Shown here: positions 38,501-50,879 of the stretch, piece by piece
Layout: every line of letters begins with the position of its first letter
Numbering within the stretch: position 1 is the first letter of the stretch
Assembly: GCA_023105745.1 (NCBI GenBank)
Contig: JALGQZ010000009.1
Span: forward strand, 29,800,107-29,864,106
Length of the DNA stretch: 64,000 nt
Direction of reading: 5' to 3'
From: Austropuccinia psidii
Lineage: Eukaryota; Basidiomycota; Pucciniomycetes; Pucciniales; Sphaerophragmiaceae
Position numbers and translations under genes: made by a program
Notes under the pieces: model-generated
Databases searched by the model: none
Told to the model about the DNA's origin: nothing
What the model saw: only the letters and a program-made list of their open reading frames with translations

Positions 38501-40640
38501 ATTTCCTCAAGAAAAAGATTTGTTTAAATAAACATGCAATAAAAATCTGTGAGAAAATTAGAAGTTATCTGTTTCATTTTTACAGAAATAATTAAAGATT
38601 AACATAGACATATTTTAAGAAGAAACATTATCAAGTAACTCAATCAAAAAAGTACTTTGAAAAAGTATGTTGTCTAAAGGAACATGCAAGGAAGGCTTTG
38701 ATAAGAAATATATATATGGAATTAATTTAAATAAGCTTTTTTTCAAAATAATTTTGTTATGTATATAGTATGAAAAAGAATTAATAAAATAGAAGCTAAT
38801 TTTCATTTTTATAATATATTAATTTTACATAGAAAATTTTTTATCTTTAACCGAAATAAGTGTCTTATTTATCTTATCAATTTGGATCATAATAATTCAG
38901 AAGGTTCAAAAAGAATATAATATATACCATAAAAATGGTAAAACCGGATAGTGAGGTTACTTTGAACCTGTTTTTGGACTGGAGTAGTCCTATAACACTT
39001 TATGAGGGGTAATGAGTTTTGATTAATTTCTAATTTATTGTAATATCAGCTACAAGTAAATCAACCTGTTTTTTGATTAGCAGCTTCAGTTCTAGCACAG
39101 GAAGAGCTTTTGATATTAAAAAACTGAATGTGAATTGATTATTGGGATTATTTGAGTGAAAATATATGAGAAAGTAGGCCAAAAAAAGGAAACCAAGAAT
39201 CATAAGAATACCATAAAGATTCAAAAACAATACTCAAAGGCGCCCTTGTGTATTTGAGTTTCCCAACTTAATAGTAAAGAAATAGTAAGGGAATGTGAGC
39301 TCTAACTGAAAGATAGAAATTTTTTTATTCCCTGAAAGTCCCTATACATTGAGCCCATATAAATGCAACCAAAAAATGCAATCTTAAGAAACCTGTTACT
39401 CTAAATTTAGTATAAAATTGAGAGTAAAAAATGGATTAAGATGAAAGAAATACATAACTCTCCTCAAGATTAAATACTGGGTATCCAATAGAAATATTTC
39501 AAAGAATTAATAATTCACCTAAAACTTGGCTCAAGATTTTAAAGATTTAGAGTTGAAACGTGAGGGATTTTTTTAAAGGACTTCCAATATATAAATTTGA
39601 GTCAAAAATATTCCATTTTCGGTATCTGTTTTCTAATTTAATTGGATTTGAATCTTGATTTTCTAGAAAATTAGAGGCTTTATATAGTTATTGATACCTC
39701 AGAATTATTATTAATTTGATTTAAGCCAAAAATTGAATTTGAGGAAGTGTGAAAAATTTTATTCACAATCATGAATACAAATGGGAAACGTTCTGGAGTG
39801 ACCTTGTAAACAAAATTTAGAAAAAAATTACCTTTTATATCAAATTGAAAATTATTTGTAATTTTTAAGATTATTATTTGGAAATATTTCAAAAATAACG
39901 TACTATTACATAAAAATAATACTATATTTAGGTAAATTAAATGAGAGAGAAAATTTAAAAATTTAATAAAGGTTAGTTTTTTCACTCAAAGATTTGGCAT
40001 TTCCTTTTATTATTATACTTATTTTTAAAATAGCGCCCCTATTATTTTGAAGTTACCACTTTTTAATATGTTTTTTTGACTTATATACAATTTTTATGAT
40101 TTATGAACCAAGTATTCATTTTAATAGAATTAATTTTACAATGGCTCTTGGGTGGCTAATGATTATCAAAGCCATTTTGAAGTGAATGTAAAAATACTTT
40201 CTACTGGTTATATAATCAAGAAAAATGGATATTTGCGGTTCCTCTAAATGATCAATCAGTTTTTATAATATATTAAAAATTGAAAAATGTCTTTATTGAA
40301 TTTAAAATGAAAAATCTTCTCTCTAAATGTGATAATGATCTATATTCGTGACAAAGATGCGCTTTTAAATCTACTAAAAATGGAATTTTAAGAATCTCAC
40401 AAATCCCAAAAATAATATAAATCTTTTTTTAATGTGAATTATCCGTATATTTAAATATAAATTATTTTAAAAATACAAAAAAAGGTTTGAGAATTTAATA
40501 ATTGCTAGAAACTCCAGTTTTGGAAATAATAAAAATTTAAAAATAGTTTTTTGGGGATAAAAAGAAGAATTGAGGCAATCAATTTTTCTCCTAATCTTCA
40601 TTTTCAAAAAAAGGGGGTTCTTCAAGCCTCATTAATCAAC
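35589..40640. other. AT-rich gene-free stretch
   Basis: The first few hundred bases are the 5' flank of the TLC-domain gene. Beyond that there is no exon, LTR end or RNA gene that I can support. Reading frames of 60-101 codons (for example 36841-37131 and 39680-39985, both minus) are hydrophobic, AT-driven and without recognisable motifs. Confidence 0.45.
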
Positions 40641-40754
40641 TTTTTTTATTTTTTTTTTTCAATTTTTTTCAATTTTTTTCAATTTTTTTCAATTTTTTTC
40701 AATTTTTTTCAATTTTTTTCAATTTTTTTCAATTTTTTTCAATTTTTTTCCAAT
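40641..40754 (+). repeat. Nine perfect 10-bp T-tract repeats (AATTTTTTTC)
   Basis: Positions 40661-40750 are nine exact head-to-tail copies of AATTTTTTTC, preceded by a long T run and followed by an imperfect copy. The seven-base T tracts recur every 10 bp, close to one helical turn, which is the arrangement known to cause intrinsic DNA curvature. A 76-codon reading frame through it (FFSIFFNFFQ repeats) is a by-product. Confidence 0.95.
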
Positions 40755-43700
40755 TATATCAAGAGATACAAAGAAAATTGATTTTATAGGCCCCCAAATC
40801 TTGACAAAAAAGCATATTTTTGTCTTTAAAATGAATAAAACCAAAATATGGAATTTTGGTGTTGATTCAGCCCGTTTAATTTAGATATTACCTTCAGATA
40901 AGAATTCCTGTAATTTTTTTAGTAAATAATTTATGAATAAGTAATGATTTCTTGAAAAAAGAATAACATCATGAACATTAATATTTTTTACCAAAACTAA
41001 TTATATAGATATGATAATTAAATGAAATCCTAAGAGAAATTAATCAAAAAAAACCTAGATTTATTGATATCAAAAGATATATCATATACCAAAACAAATT
41101 GATGAAAATAATCATAAGATATAGAAATTGTTAATATTGAATTTATTAGGTATTTCTTGAGGAAAAAGATTTTTTCATAGAAATAAAGCTTCATAGTAAG
41201 AATATAAGAATTTTAATGTTTGAAAAATTAAGACAATAATATTTGTAAGTTTTCAATTTAATTCGATAAGATATATTATCAAGATAAAGAGAAATATTAA
41301 ATAAATAAATCTAATTGAGTGGTATCATGTCTACTGTGTAAAAAAAAGAGCTTAATTCCCTTTTGGATATATGAGGATTAGAAAGCATACTTATCTTAAT
41401 AGATAAATGGATTTTAATCTCAACTATGCCGCTATATTACTGTATGATTGTATTATTTATTCGACTTATCATATCATTTTATTGAATTTTATCACCAAAG
41501 TTAAAAAATGATAGCCCCATAACATTTGAAATTTTATAAAAAAATATTTTTATTGGAATTTTAAAATTTGATACATAATCAAAACACAAATTAAATCGTT
41601 TAAAGCCCATATAAGCTTAAGAATGTACGCATTCATTTCAAAATTGGTATGTTTATTTTTAATTTACATAAGTAAAAGAGTGATTACCACATTTTATATG
41701 GATTTTGTGACAGAGAGTTACTTTTAATACTATATAATCTCATTAATTTTATTCAATTATTTTTTAAAAAATAATACAAGTTATAATATCAATAAATTTT
41801 CTTCTGAGTGGTATTTTTGGTCGAGATATACTATTCATATGTTAAAGTTGAAATTTCAGAGTTTAATGACCAAATTTCTTTGGAATGAACCACAAAATTA
41901 TTAACAATTTTAATAATTGAAGAATTCTGTGGATATTCATAATTAAGTGATTTTAATTAATAATAGTAAATATAATTTTTAAAAACAACACATTTAAAAT
42001 ATTTTTGGAATTGGATCTCCAATAATGTGTTATGATATTTCGAGATAGAGTTTATATTTCTTAATAGAGAAATTAAGTTGTTTTTTTTTGATAAGTCTGT
42101 ATTAAATATCATCTTATTCCTATATCAAATTCTTTAAGCTAGAAGCCATAATATCTATTCCCTTTTTCTCAAAAGTGCATATACCCAGATATCCCAGTAA
42201 GTATGAGTCATAGAGATATTCAATATGAATAAAATTAATGTGGTATTAAATGGATAATCAAAAGGAATTGATAAATCTAAATTAGTTAAAAATTGATTTT
42301 TTATATTATTAAAATCAGGTCAATATTACCTTTTTTAGTAGTATTAATAGGGATATTATCATTATCAAGATTATTATAATGTAATTATTGAGCTATTATT
42401 AAAAATAATATATTTCAGGGTATATAATATTATTGATTGATAAATTTGCTCTTATAATTTCATATTCTATTAATCATTGTATATTCTTTATTTGAGTTAT
42501 TTGAGTTCTGGTGGGTAATTAAGATTTTTTTACCTCATTTTATTATTGGGGGGGAAAGGTATGTGATAATTTAACCTCTTTGGAAGCTACTATAAGTTTA
42601 TTTGAAGGCTCAAAAAAATCACTTGGGGATGTCACTTGCAGGTAAGTATGAAATACCCTGAGGTCACAAACATTTAGCTTGGATATCAGAAGTTATTAAA
42701 AAACAAAATCAGAAAAGTGGATACACCTGAGAGCAGCTGTTTCATTTGGAAATTGATTGGGAATCCAGCTATAAGGAGCTTAGACCCTTATGAACTAGGT
42801 TGAACCCAGGATCTTAATTTTTGCTTATATTCCAAGTTATTCCAAGCTACTTGAATATTACAGAATTTCCAGAATTTCCATTCTTTTAATGGTATATAAT
42901 GACTATATAGTGGATTATATTGAATATATTCAAAGATTTGAATAAATACAAAATTTTCTTGATTTATATTTTGATATTAATGGAAAGGAATTTTACTACA
43001 AAAATTCAGCTTTGCAGATATATTCTTAGTTTGAAAAATTCTGTTTTATCCTTTAAGGAATTAACAGGGAAAATCCAGTCTTAAAATATCAAATCCTTGA
43101 TTTTACTTGAGTATTTACTTATTGATACTTGATTATAATAATAATGATTGTTTTTTAATAAAAATATGGCTTTCAAAGATATGATATTTTAAATTGAATC
43201 CTTAACTTTAGAAAATAAATTATTTAATATTTTTTGTGTTTTCTGAAGTCAAATTTCCAAAAATTTAGAAAAAGATATATTCTTATTTTTCTTGCATGAA
43301 ATTATTTCAAAAAAGAAATACAAAAAATATGCATAGTGTTTCATTATTTTATTTTTATGCTTCTTAAATTACAGTAATATTTCAATTTATTTTATATTAT
43401 AGTTCCTTTTATAATAAATGAAGCTGTTGAGATTTCTTAAGATCAAGACCTTCCTGTCTTATAAAGAGAAAATAACTACTTCATTTTGCTTCTTAAAAAA
43501 AATCTTTTAACAGTAAAGTAACAGGATCTCTAAAATATAGCCCAATACCTGGAAAACTTATGAAAATGATGAATATTACAATAGCAGGTATGAAGGGACT
43601 GCTACTATAAAAAGCTCAATGATACTTTACAGTTCAACAATATCAGGCCTTAAAGTGCTTACTAATTAGATTATTGTTGAAGAAATAAAGAAATTAATCA

Positions 43701-45294
43701 GATAAAAACAAATAAGATAATTTAAAAGGGAGAAAGAAGTTAAAAAGCAAAAAATTCGTAAGAATTGAAGAAAAAAAATCAAGAAAAAACAAGGTATAAT
43801 ATCACAAATTCACATGATCATCATTCAGAAATCAGTAAAGGAAATTAAAATCTTGAATTAAAATATGACAAGAAATTTTGACTTTTCTCCTTTTTTATTA
43901 GAAAATGAATTCAAAAAAATGATACTTCTCAGCTCTCATCAAGGTTCTTATAATTCATTTTATGAGGAAATTATATTCCTTTATGAAAATTTCTTGCAAA
44001 AAAAATAACATTTTTCAATAATATTTTTTCATTTTTTTGGTTTTTACTTTCTTTTTTTTGAAAGTAAAAAACCATTTCAGCTGAAAAAAATTGATAGAAG
44101 GACTTAGAGAAGATATGTGAAAAAAATTTTCTACTCATCATCTTAATTGGAAACCTCAATATTTTATTTTATTTCAAGAAATGAGGACCAAATCACTAAA
44201 TATTTAAGAGGGATATGTACATATTATCCATAGGATTGAGTAAAAAAATTCTCAGAAGCTTTCTGCTAATGTAATCTGGCTTAAATAAAGTAGTTTCTCT
44301 CTGAGATTTGTGATTCATAGGGTTGAAAGGAAATTCACAACTATAAAACATATATATTTGTGATATTTGATGATTTTTTATTTAAACAAGAATATGATTA
44401 ATTAATTAAGTAAGAAATGATTCTAGTGGATAAAAAAATAAGCCGATTTGTACCTTTGAAAATCTCTGACAGGGTAATTTTCAGAAATTTGGATCCCAAA
44501 AATCTCAAAATATGGGAAAATACCCTGAAATATCTTTAATAATTGAGTTTCAGTACTTGCCAATTATTTTCAAAGAAAATTGAATTTTGATGGAACATGA
44601 TATGAAATAATATTTGTAGCCCATGAAGATTAATTGAAAAAACTTCCAGATTATTTCTGTCTCCTTTCTTTTTGAAAAATTATCTTGATTAATATTTTTA
44701 GCCCTTTTGTTAGAATAAATCTAAAAAAAGCATAAAGTAATTCCATAATTAAAATTAAAATAATTAAATTGATTGAGTTTATAATTAAATCAAATACAGA
44801 TTATACATATCTTTTGATTTTTAATTCATCCTTGTTTGAGGCTGTACACATTAATCAAAGAATATTCAGATTCATACAAATACCATAATATTTATACAAA
44901 AGATTCAAAAAAATAGCTTATTTTTACCAGATATCATGTTTTGATATCAAATATCATTCTTATTACTACCGAAGAATTTAATAAGTGATTTTATTGTTTT
45001 AGAAATAAGTCGTTTTTGGTTATTTTTGATAGAGATTTGAAATGTATATCAAATTAAGGTAATTATTAGAATATAAATATGAGCCGGTTCCCTCAATAAT
45101 TTGGAGGAGATTTTATGGTAGAGAAACCAGAAAATTATTTCCCAAATTAGATTTGATAATCTGGTGTTTTCATTCTTTAGTATTTATAAAGTTGTGTATT
45201 TTTTTTTTGGACTGGTTCAGGTTTTTGAAGCATTGGATATATTTAAAATTCTAGATTTTTTAGAACATTGAGAGCGCCCCATAGAGCTAAGCTA
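40755..45294. other. AT-rich gene-free stretch
   Basis: No gene or element terminus found. The patch at about 42540-42840 is somewhat less AT-rich and may be an old repeat, but I cannot match it to anything else in the window. A palindrome-like ACTTTC...GAAAGT pair occurs at 44047-44068. Confidence 0.45.
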
Positions 45295-45299
45295 CTAAA
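45295..45299 (+). repeat. Target-site duplication, left copy (CTAAA)
   Basis: CTAAA immediately precedes the TG start of LTR copy C. The identical CTAAA follows its CA end at 51341-51345. This perfect 5-bp pair fixes the ends of the insertion. Confidence 0.9.
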
Positions 45300-46368
45300 T
45301 GTTAGGGTGAGTCTATGTGGTAGCTCAAAAACAGTAAATAAAAGCTAGCACTATGACTATGACACAATAAAAATAGCTTTAAATATAGTTAAAACGTTGT
45401 ACTTTTATATGAAAACAGTGGTGATGAAGCTACTGAGACCGTTGGCTTAAATGATTCAATAAAAATTTCCTGTCAAAATAGCTACAATAATTCCTTAATT
45501 GTAATCATATCAATATAATCCTAAGGGTACTACTGGTATAAGACAGTTTTGTTACATAAGGATGCTAATTGATGATGATGGGGTCCTTTTACAGTGAGAA
45601 AAGGTCTTCTTCTATCCCTTTTGGAGATTGTGAGGGGCTTTTAATCTCCTAAAACGTCTTCAGAGTGAAAATTTTCACTCTGGAGGCTCGATTGTGGTTC
45701 TGTACCCTCAATTCTAACATCATCATAGTAAGAATTGTGGTTTTGGGACCACAAATGATCATTTTAGATCAATAAAGGGTGAAAAAACTCTTCAAAGGCC
45801 ACCTAAGAACTGTTATGTCATGTCCAGAGTGTTTGGATGACTCATATTAGTAATTCTTGGTAGGTTCAATCTTTAGACAACCATTATTTTAAGTATTAAG
45901 CCAGTACTGGTTGGTACAGGTTTGGTACAGAACAGTATTGGTCAAAAAGCTTCAAAACAAGAGATCTCAGTAATACTTTGAGATATAAAGAATCCAAGAG
46001 AATAGGATTGAAGGAATTGATTAGATTTTTGATTTGGTATGCTTCATGTTCACCCTTCTCAAAAATTGCAAAAGCTATAAGGGCTTCTAGTTTTTTGATG
46101 TATTTTTGTACATCAGTATATGGATTAATAATATTTGAACCAAAATACCTCTGTCAATTTAGAAGATATTGGAATTTTAATGATACAGAACTGTGGGGTT
46201 TGATGAGATCTAAAATTTGGTATACTTAAATGTATAGCTCTATGAATATATGGCAACAATACAGGGGTTTCTTTAGATCATTGTTTTCATAAAGACTGTA
46301 TTTGGTTTGTTAAGCCTTTAATCAAAGATCTCACTTCCATTTTTAAAGATAAAGGTGTAAGAGGTAAT

Positions 46369-46599
46369 GAGATAAGGGAAGATGTAGCAAAGCTCGCTTG
46401 TCAGTCAGGTTCTTTTCCGTCACCTCCAAATGTAAGAGGTGAGGAGCAGGATTTGGACCGGACCACAAGCAGCTTATATGTTACAACTAGGCAACTGCGG
46501 CGTATCATATGAGCACAGTATGGTTTGGTAAACTACAGGTAAAGCTTTTTTACAAGAATAATCTGGCTGACGCGTTGGTGTGTCAGTCAGGTTTCAACA
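46369..46599 (-). repeat. Copia element 3' LTR (231 bp)
   Basis: On the minus strand this begins TGTTGAAACCTGACTGAC and is homologous to 50707-50879. It holds a 58-bp segment (about 46454-46511) absent from the other LTR. Excluding that, I count about 11 differences in roughly 170 aligned bases, mostly transitions. A canonical TG...CA unit would end at 46383 (GCTACA), but identity to the other LTR continues about 14 bases further, to 46369, so the outer edge is uncertain. Confidence 0.85.
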
Positions 46600-46614
46600 C
46601 CCTCCCCCAAAGTT
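46600..46614 (-). promoter_or_regulatory. Polypurine tract for plus-strand priming
   Basis: On the minus strand TTTGGGGGAGGG lies directly against the TGTTG start of the 3' LTR, the expected place and composition for the retrotransposon polypurine tract. The RNase H stop codon immediately precedes it. Confidence 0.85.
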
Positions 46615-48346
46615 TTACCTGTTTCCCATGACGTTGAGAAAATGAAGTGCTTGAGTTAGAGACTGTCCCGATAGCTGCTTTGTCAGTGCATCCGCCTGAA
46701 TTTCCTGAGTTGTTGCCCATTTGACCACGACTTTGTGCTTGCAGATTACGTTGTTCACAAAGAAAAAAGCACGGTTGAGGTATTGCATGCGCTTGCGAGA
46801 CAAATTGTGGATCAAGACCTGTACTGCCGATTGGTTGTCACATAAGATTGTCTTCTTGAAGTCCTGTTCCAGTTGAGTGAGCTGGTTTATCGCCTGCACT
46901 AGATGTTGCATTGAGTCGGAAAGAGCGATGTACTCCGCGGCACATGTTGATAGCGCCACCATGGTCTGACGTTTTGAATCCCATAAAATGGGCGCATCAC
47001 CCAGTTTAAGCATGAAGCCTGACTGAGATTGCTCCAGCTCACCACCCCACAGGTTGATAGAACAATGGCGTGTCCCCGGGTCTTGAGCAGATACCCCATA
47101 AGATGGTCCAACATGGTCCAGTGGGTCCTCGTTGGTGCCGTTGAATGCCTAGTCGGGTAATTCACAGCAAATGCCAGGTCCGGCTGTGACCCGCTGACCA
47201 GGTAAGCAAGCGACCCAATTCCCGACCTGAAAGGCGTGGCTTCCATGATGGCTTCTTGTTCATCCAAAGTTTTCTTTGGTATTGGCAGTAGTGGACAGTC
47301 ATGTTGGAAAATTTTCCTGGGGTAGGCGTCAATTATGTCGTTGGTGAGTCTGGTTTGCAATATGGTTACTTCACCTTCACCAAAAGCCCATTCCAAACCC
47401 ACAATCCATTTCATATTGTCGGACCATTTTATTTCAAAGTTGTTGCACAGTGCTTTGCGGAACTCTTCAATTTGTGTTGGTGAGTTGGAAGCTATTATGC
47501 CGTCGTCGACGTGTATCCATATGACAATAATCGCTTTGTCTTTTTGGAACACGTACAGAGATAAGTCAACTTCACACAAAGCAAAACCCAGGCTCTCAAG
47601 TATGCCTGACAAGTGCAGCCACCAACAACGGCCCACCTGTTTCATGCCGTAAAGCGCTTTTGAAGGTGTAGGACCTTTCCTTTGAGGGATGGGATGAAAT
47701 GGGTGGGTGGTTCCATCAGCACGGTCTCCTCTATCAGGCTATAAAGGTAAGCGCCACTCACGTCAAAGGAACATACCTTCCAACGCTGTAGACAAGCGGT
47801 CACCAAGAGCAATCTGAGGGACATCAGAGACGCTGTAGGGGCATACGTCTCTGTACAGTCTACTCCTGGGCGTTGTCAATCTCTGCGCGCCACCAACTGC
47901 ACCTTGAACTTTTCGATGTTACCATATTCATCGAGTTTGGTGTTGAAGACCCAGCAATGCCCAATAGTTCTCATTGCCGGTGTTCTGTTAATTGCCTCCC
48001 ATACACCTCGCCTTTTCATTTGGTTGAGCTTGTCCAGACACACCTGTTCCCAGTGGTGTTGATGTGGACCACCCAGTGCCTGCCTCAGGTTTTCCAGAAC
48101 TGAGATATCCTTTGCTAGCAGCAGAGAGTTGATCACCTTTTCTTCGCATTCAAAGTAAAGTTCCGTAGGTACCTGGCCGAGCGACATTGTGTTGAGCACG
48201 TGTCTGAGAGAGCCTTTGGCCAGAGTCCCCTTGTCCGAGAGAGCCGTTTGAAAGAATGGGAAGATTGCACTTGCCAAATAAATCATTTGGTTTCCCACCA
48301 CGTCCCATAGTAGCCAGCCGCCGGAGGCTAGTAGAAGTTTAAGGAG
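46615..48346 (-). pseudogene. Copia reverse transcriptase and RNase H, frameshifted
   Basis: The minus-strand order is correct for Ty1/Copia. The reverse transcriptase starts around LNQMKRRGVWEAI...GHCWVFNTKLDEYG, then CTETYAPTASLM, SFDVSGAYLYSLIEE (first catalytic Asp) and LQK/ALYGMKQ, then the core VIWIHVDDGIIAS (HVDD where YVDD is usual) and GSLAYLVSGSQPDLAFAV. RNase H follows with SKRQTMVALSTCAAEYIALSD, FFFVNNVICKHKVVV and ADALTKQLSGQ, ending at 46615. A TGA interrupts the frame at 47876-47878 where Arg is likely. One-base shifts occur near 47655 (inside LQKALYG) and near 47045 (just before GELEQSQSGF). It copies the RNA template to DNA in the intact family; here it is non-functional as sequenced. 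Confidence 0.92.
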
Positions 48347-49740
48347 TCAGCACTCAATGCCTCTTTCTGCTAGCTTGTGCGGTTGCTGTACAGCTGGCAC
48401 ATGCACAATAGCCCTTTCCCCAAACGGGTATAATGTCATGATCAACGGTGGCTGTCTGTACAAGACCTGGTGTGGCAATGAATCTGGGCACCGTCTATTT
48501 GGCAAGCGGTTGTGCAGGTAGCATGCCAAGGTGTAAGCAAATTGCCAGAAACGGTCAGGCATACCACTCTCAGCATATCACCTTGGGTGCAGTTGAGACG
48601 CTCAGCTTCGCCATTCTCCTGCGGCGAATAGGGCAGCAATGGATGAAAACCAACACCTAGCTTTGAGAGTGCCATGGTGAGGGATGCGGAGACAAACTCC
48701 CTGGAATTGTCAGTCCGTAATCTTTTTGGGCTGATCCCCAGTTGAACAGACAGATGTGCAATTTCATCCAGTATTGCAGCTGGCACATCCAATCTCAACT
48801 TCAGTGGATAGACAATGCTGTACATCAAGACATGGTCGCGTATGGTTAATAGGTATTGGAAGACTTGTGGATCTTGGCTGAATGGACCCATAATGTCGGA
48901 GACTAGGAGATCAAACGGTTTATCTATTGGGACATCCACACACACCTTTGCCAGTTGGTGGGTGCTTTTTGACTTTGCACACACTTTGCAGTAAAATGGC
49001 TGCCAAGATTTCAATTCAAAAGAGGGGACATGCTGCTTCAAAAAGGATCTCACCACTTTGTCGCTAGCATGCCTGAGTCTCAGGTGCCACTTGCGGAAAC
49101 TCAGTTTTGATGTGGTGGGGAAACATAGCGGATTCATTTCAATCAAAGGTAGGGAAGAGGTCTCAGCCTCTGACTCATTCGTCTCTTCCCCGACTGTAAC
49201 ATTCATCCACCAACAGTTGTTATGGAAGGTGGTGGTGACTAGGTGATTGCGTACAACTAAAGAAAGCATCAGGCCACTAAACAAAGGAGAACCCCCTCCC
49301 TGCACAATCTTCCCACGGAGAGTATCGTGCCTGATACTTTATCAGAAAATGCCACATTGCCAATGACAAAAAGACCCTCTCTGACCGGGATTCTAAGTGT
49401 CGCCATCTGGGTGATTGTGATTGATGAGTTTGAGTCCGCAAAAAAAAATGCAAAAAGGGTGAATGACGCGTAAGTCGGTTGCAAATTTTGCAGACCCAGA
49501 CAAGTGTATGGATGCACCGCTGTCAATGAAGACCTTATCCGCAGCGTGACGTTCCACAAATTGAACTTGGGAAACCGTTTCACGTTGGTACTGGGAGCCT
49601 GAGGCCCAAGGTGGCTGTTCTTCCGGTGTTCTTGCCCTGACTTGGCGTGGATTGGGGTTTGCAACTCCCTTGGTTTTTGGGCAGTCTGCATGCCAATGCC
49701 TGGGTCAACCACAGTGAAAGCAGGCGGCCCCAAGTTTGTC
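48347..49740 (-). pseudogene. Copia zinc knuckle, protease and integrase, disrupted
   Basis: The zinc knuckle (minus, about 49723-49682) reads CFHCG-stop-PRHWHADC, a CX2CX4HX4C pattern broken by a TGA at 49705-49707. The protease motif is VFIDSGASIHLSG, with the active-site Asp at 49524-49522. Integrase shows the HHCC region (WHLRLRH...CKVCAKSK), the DDE core (SDIMGPF, RTDNSREF, PQENGEAERLN) and the downstream FWQFAYTLACYLHNRLP and PFGERAIVHVP blocks, then TGA at 48347-48349. Frame changes fall at an A9 run (49440-49448), a C/G run (49292-49300), where the frame is restored, and near 48590. It would process gag-pol and insert cDNA in an intact relative. Confidence 0.92.
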
Positions 49741-50653
49741 GACAAGATGGTCGGGGGGTCATCTGACACCAAGGGTGTGATGGGGTAGTAGGAGGATCCG
49801 CCACACGGTAGACAAAGGGAGAAAGCTGATGGGTGTTCTTGTTGGTCTTCATGGAGGCGTTTAGGATAACCTGTCCTACAAATGTTGAGCTCGGTTTCTC
49901 CTCCCCCTTAGCCAGAATAGCAGTGGTGACTAGTTGGTCAAAAGCCGCGTGAGTGTGACATGCAGCTTGGGCTAGGAGGCCTTCAAGCTCATTGGCTTTG
50001 ATGCCTAGTTTCTTGAACATGGCAAATGTGCAGCATAATGAGAGAACCAGCACGTTTTTTGGTTGGGGAGCACCAGATCCATTTTTGACCAGCATGCCAA
50101 GCATTTCACGGATGATCTGGAGTTTTTCCAAACGGTTTTCAGGACAGCAACACGCTTTGATAGCGTCAAAGAAGTCCTTGGCTGTCAATCGCGAAGGCGT
50201 GACACCTATGCACAAGGCAAATTCGTGCGGTATGGACACATCAATAAAATGGCATATGGCTCTGTTTTCTTCTGGAAACCGATTGTTGATTGAGGACACG
50301 GAGTTGTCGATCAACATTTCAGTGTTGAGAGCCACACAGAGAACTCGGTTGAGACAGGTCAACCATTCTGCAAAATTTGACCTGTCACTCTTGAGTGGGG
50401 CAAAGCAATTGGCAGCGCGGTAAGGTTCCTGCATAAAGCAAGCATAGGCGGAAGCTGTATGACGCAGAAGTGGGGCCCAAGGAGAAGGAGCAGGCGGGGG
50501 GGAAGACAGCGCCATTTGTAGTGATTGAATCTCAGCAGTGTCGGAGCTGAGAGCTGATTTTAACAGCATCACCTCATTTTTCAGAAAGTTTAACATCAAG
50601 TACATATTGTCATTTGACAACAGCTTTGGTTCTGCATTGTCATCAGCTGACAT
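49741..50653 (-). pseudogene. Copia Gag (capsid) coding region
   Basis: Starts with ATG at 50653, 54 bp inside the 5' LTR. The frame is open to 49580, but its last ~55 codons are out of frame with the zinc knuckle, so the genuine Gag part ends near 49750-49800. Residues include LKNEVMLLKSALS (coiled-coil-like) near the start and a Copia Gag core LKSDRSNFAEWLTCLNRVL about residue 87. Further recognisable segments are HFIDVSIPHEF and DFFDAIKACCCPENRLEKL. In this family it forms the virus-like particle that holds the RNA. The strand shift before the knuckle could be mutation; programmed shifting is known in Ty1 but not suggested by a slippery site here. Confidence 0.85.
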
Positions 50654-50706
50654 CTTGAAGACGGCCTATTGCTGGAGCTTGGTAGAAGCTAGGCTTTTAA
50701 CCTAGG
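50654..50706 (-). other. Copia 5' leader between LTR and Gag
   Basis: 53 bp that should contain the primer-binding site. I see no segment starting TGG on the minus strand next to the LTR and cannot name the priming tRNA. Confidence 0.5.
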
Positions 50707-50879
50707 GAGATCAGGGAAGATGTAGCAAAGCTCGCTCTTCAGTCAGGTTCTTTTCTGTCACCTCCAAATGTAAGAGGTGAGGAGCAGGACACGCGCAGTG
50801 TGGTTTGGTAAACTACAGGTAAAGCTTTGTCACAAGAATAATCTGGCTGACGCATTGGCGCGTCAGTCAGGTTTCAACA
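50707..50879 (-). repeat. Copia element 5' LTR (173 bp)
   Basis: Homologous to 46369-46599; on the minus strand it starts TGTTGAAACCTGACTGACG at 50879. It lacks the 58-bp segment found in the other LTR. Shortness (about 170-230 bp) is typical of fungal Copia LTRs. No matching 5-bp duplication is visible at the outer ends (GTAAT before 46369, AGATG after 50879). Confidence 0.88.

Noticed and set aside
40551..40781. 76-codon frame with FFSIFFNFFQ repeats
   Set aside because: It is produced entirely by the 10-bp T-tract microsatellite.
47301..50423. Plus-strand frames of 60-143 codons across the Copia element
   Set aside because: They are antisense shadows of the minus-strand gag-pol sequence, whose conserved motifs clearly set the coding strand.
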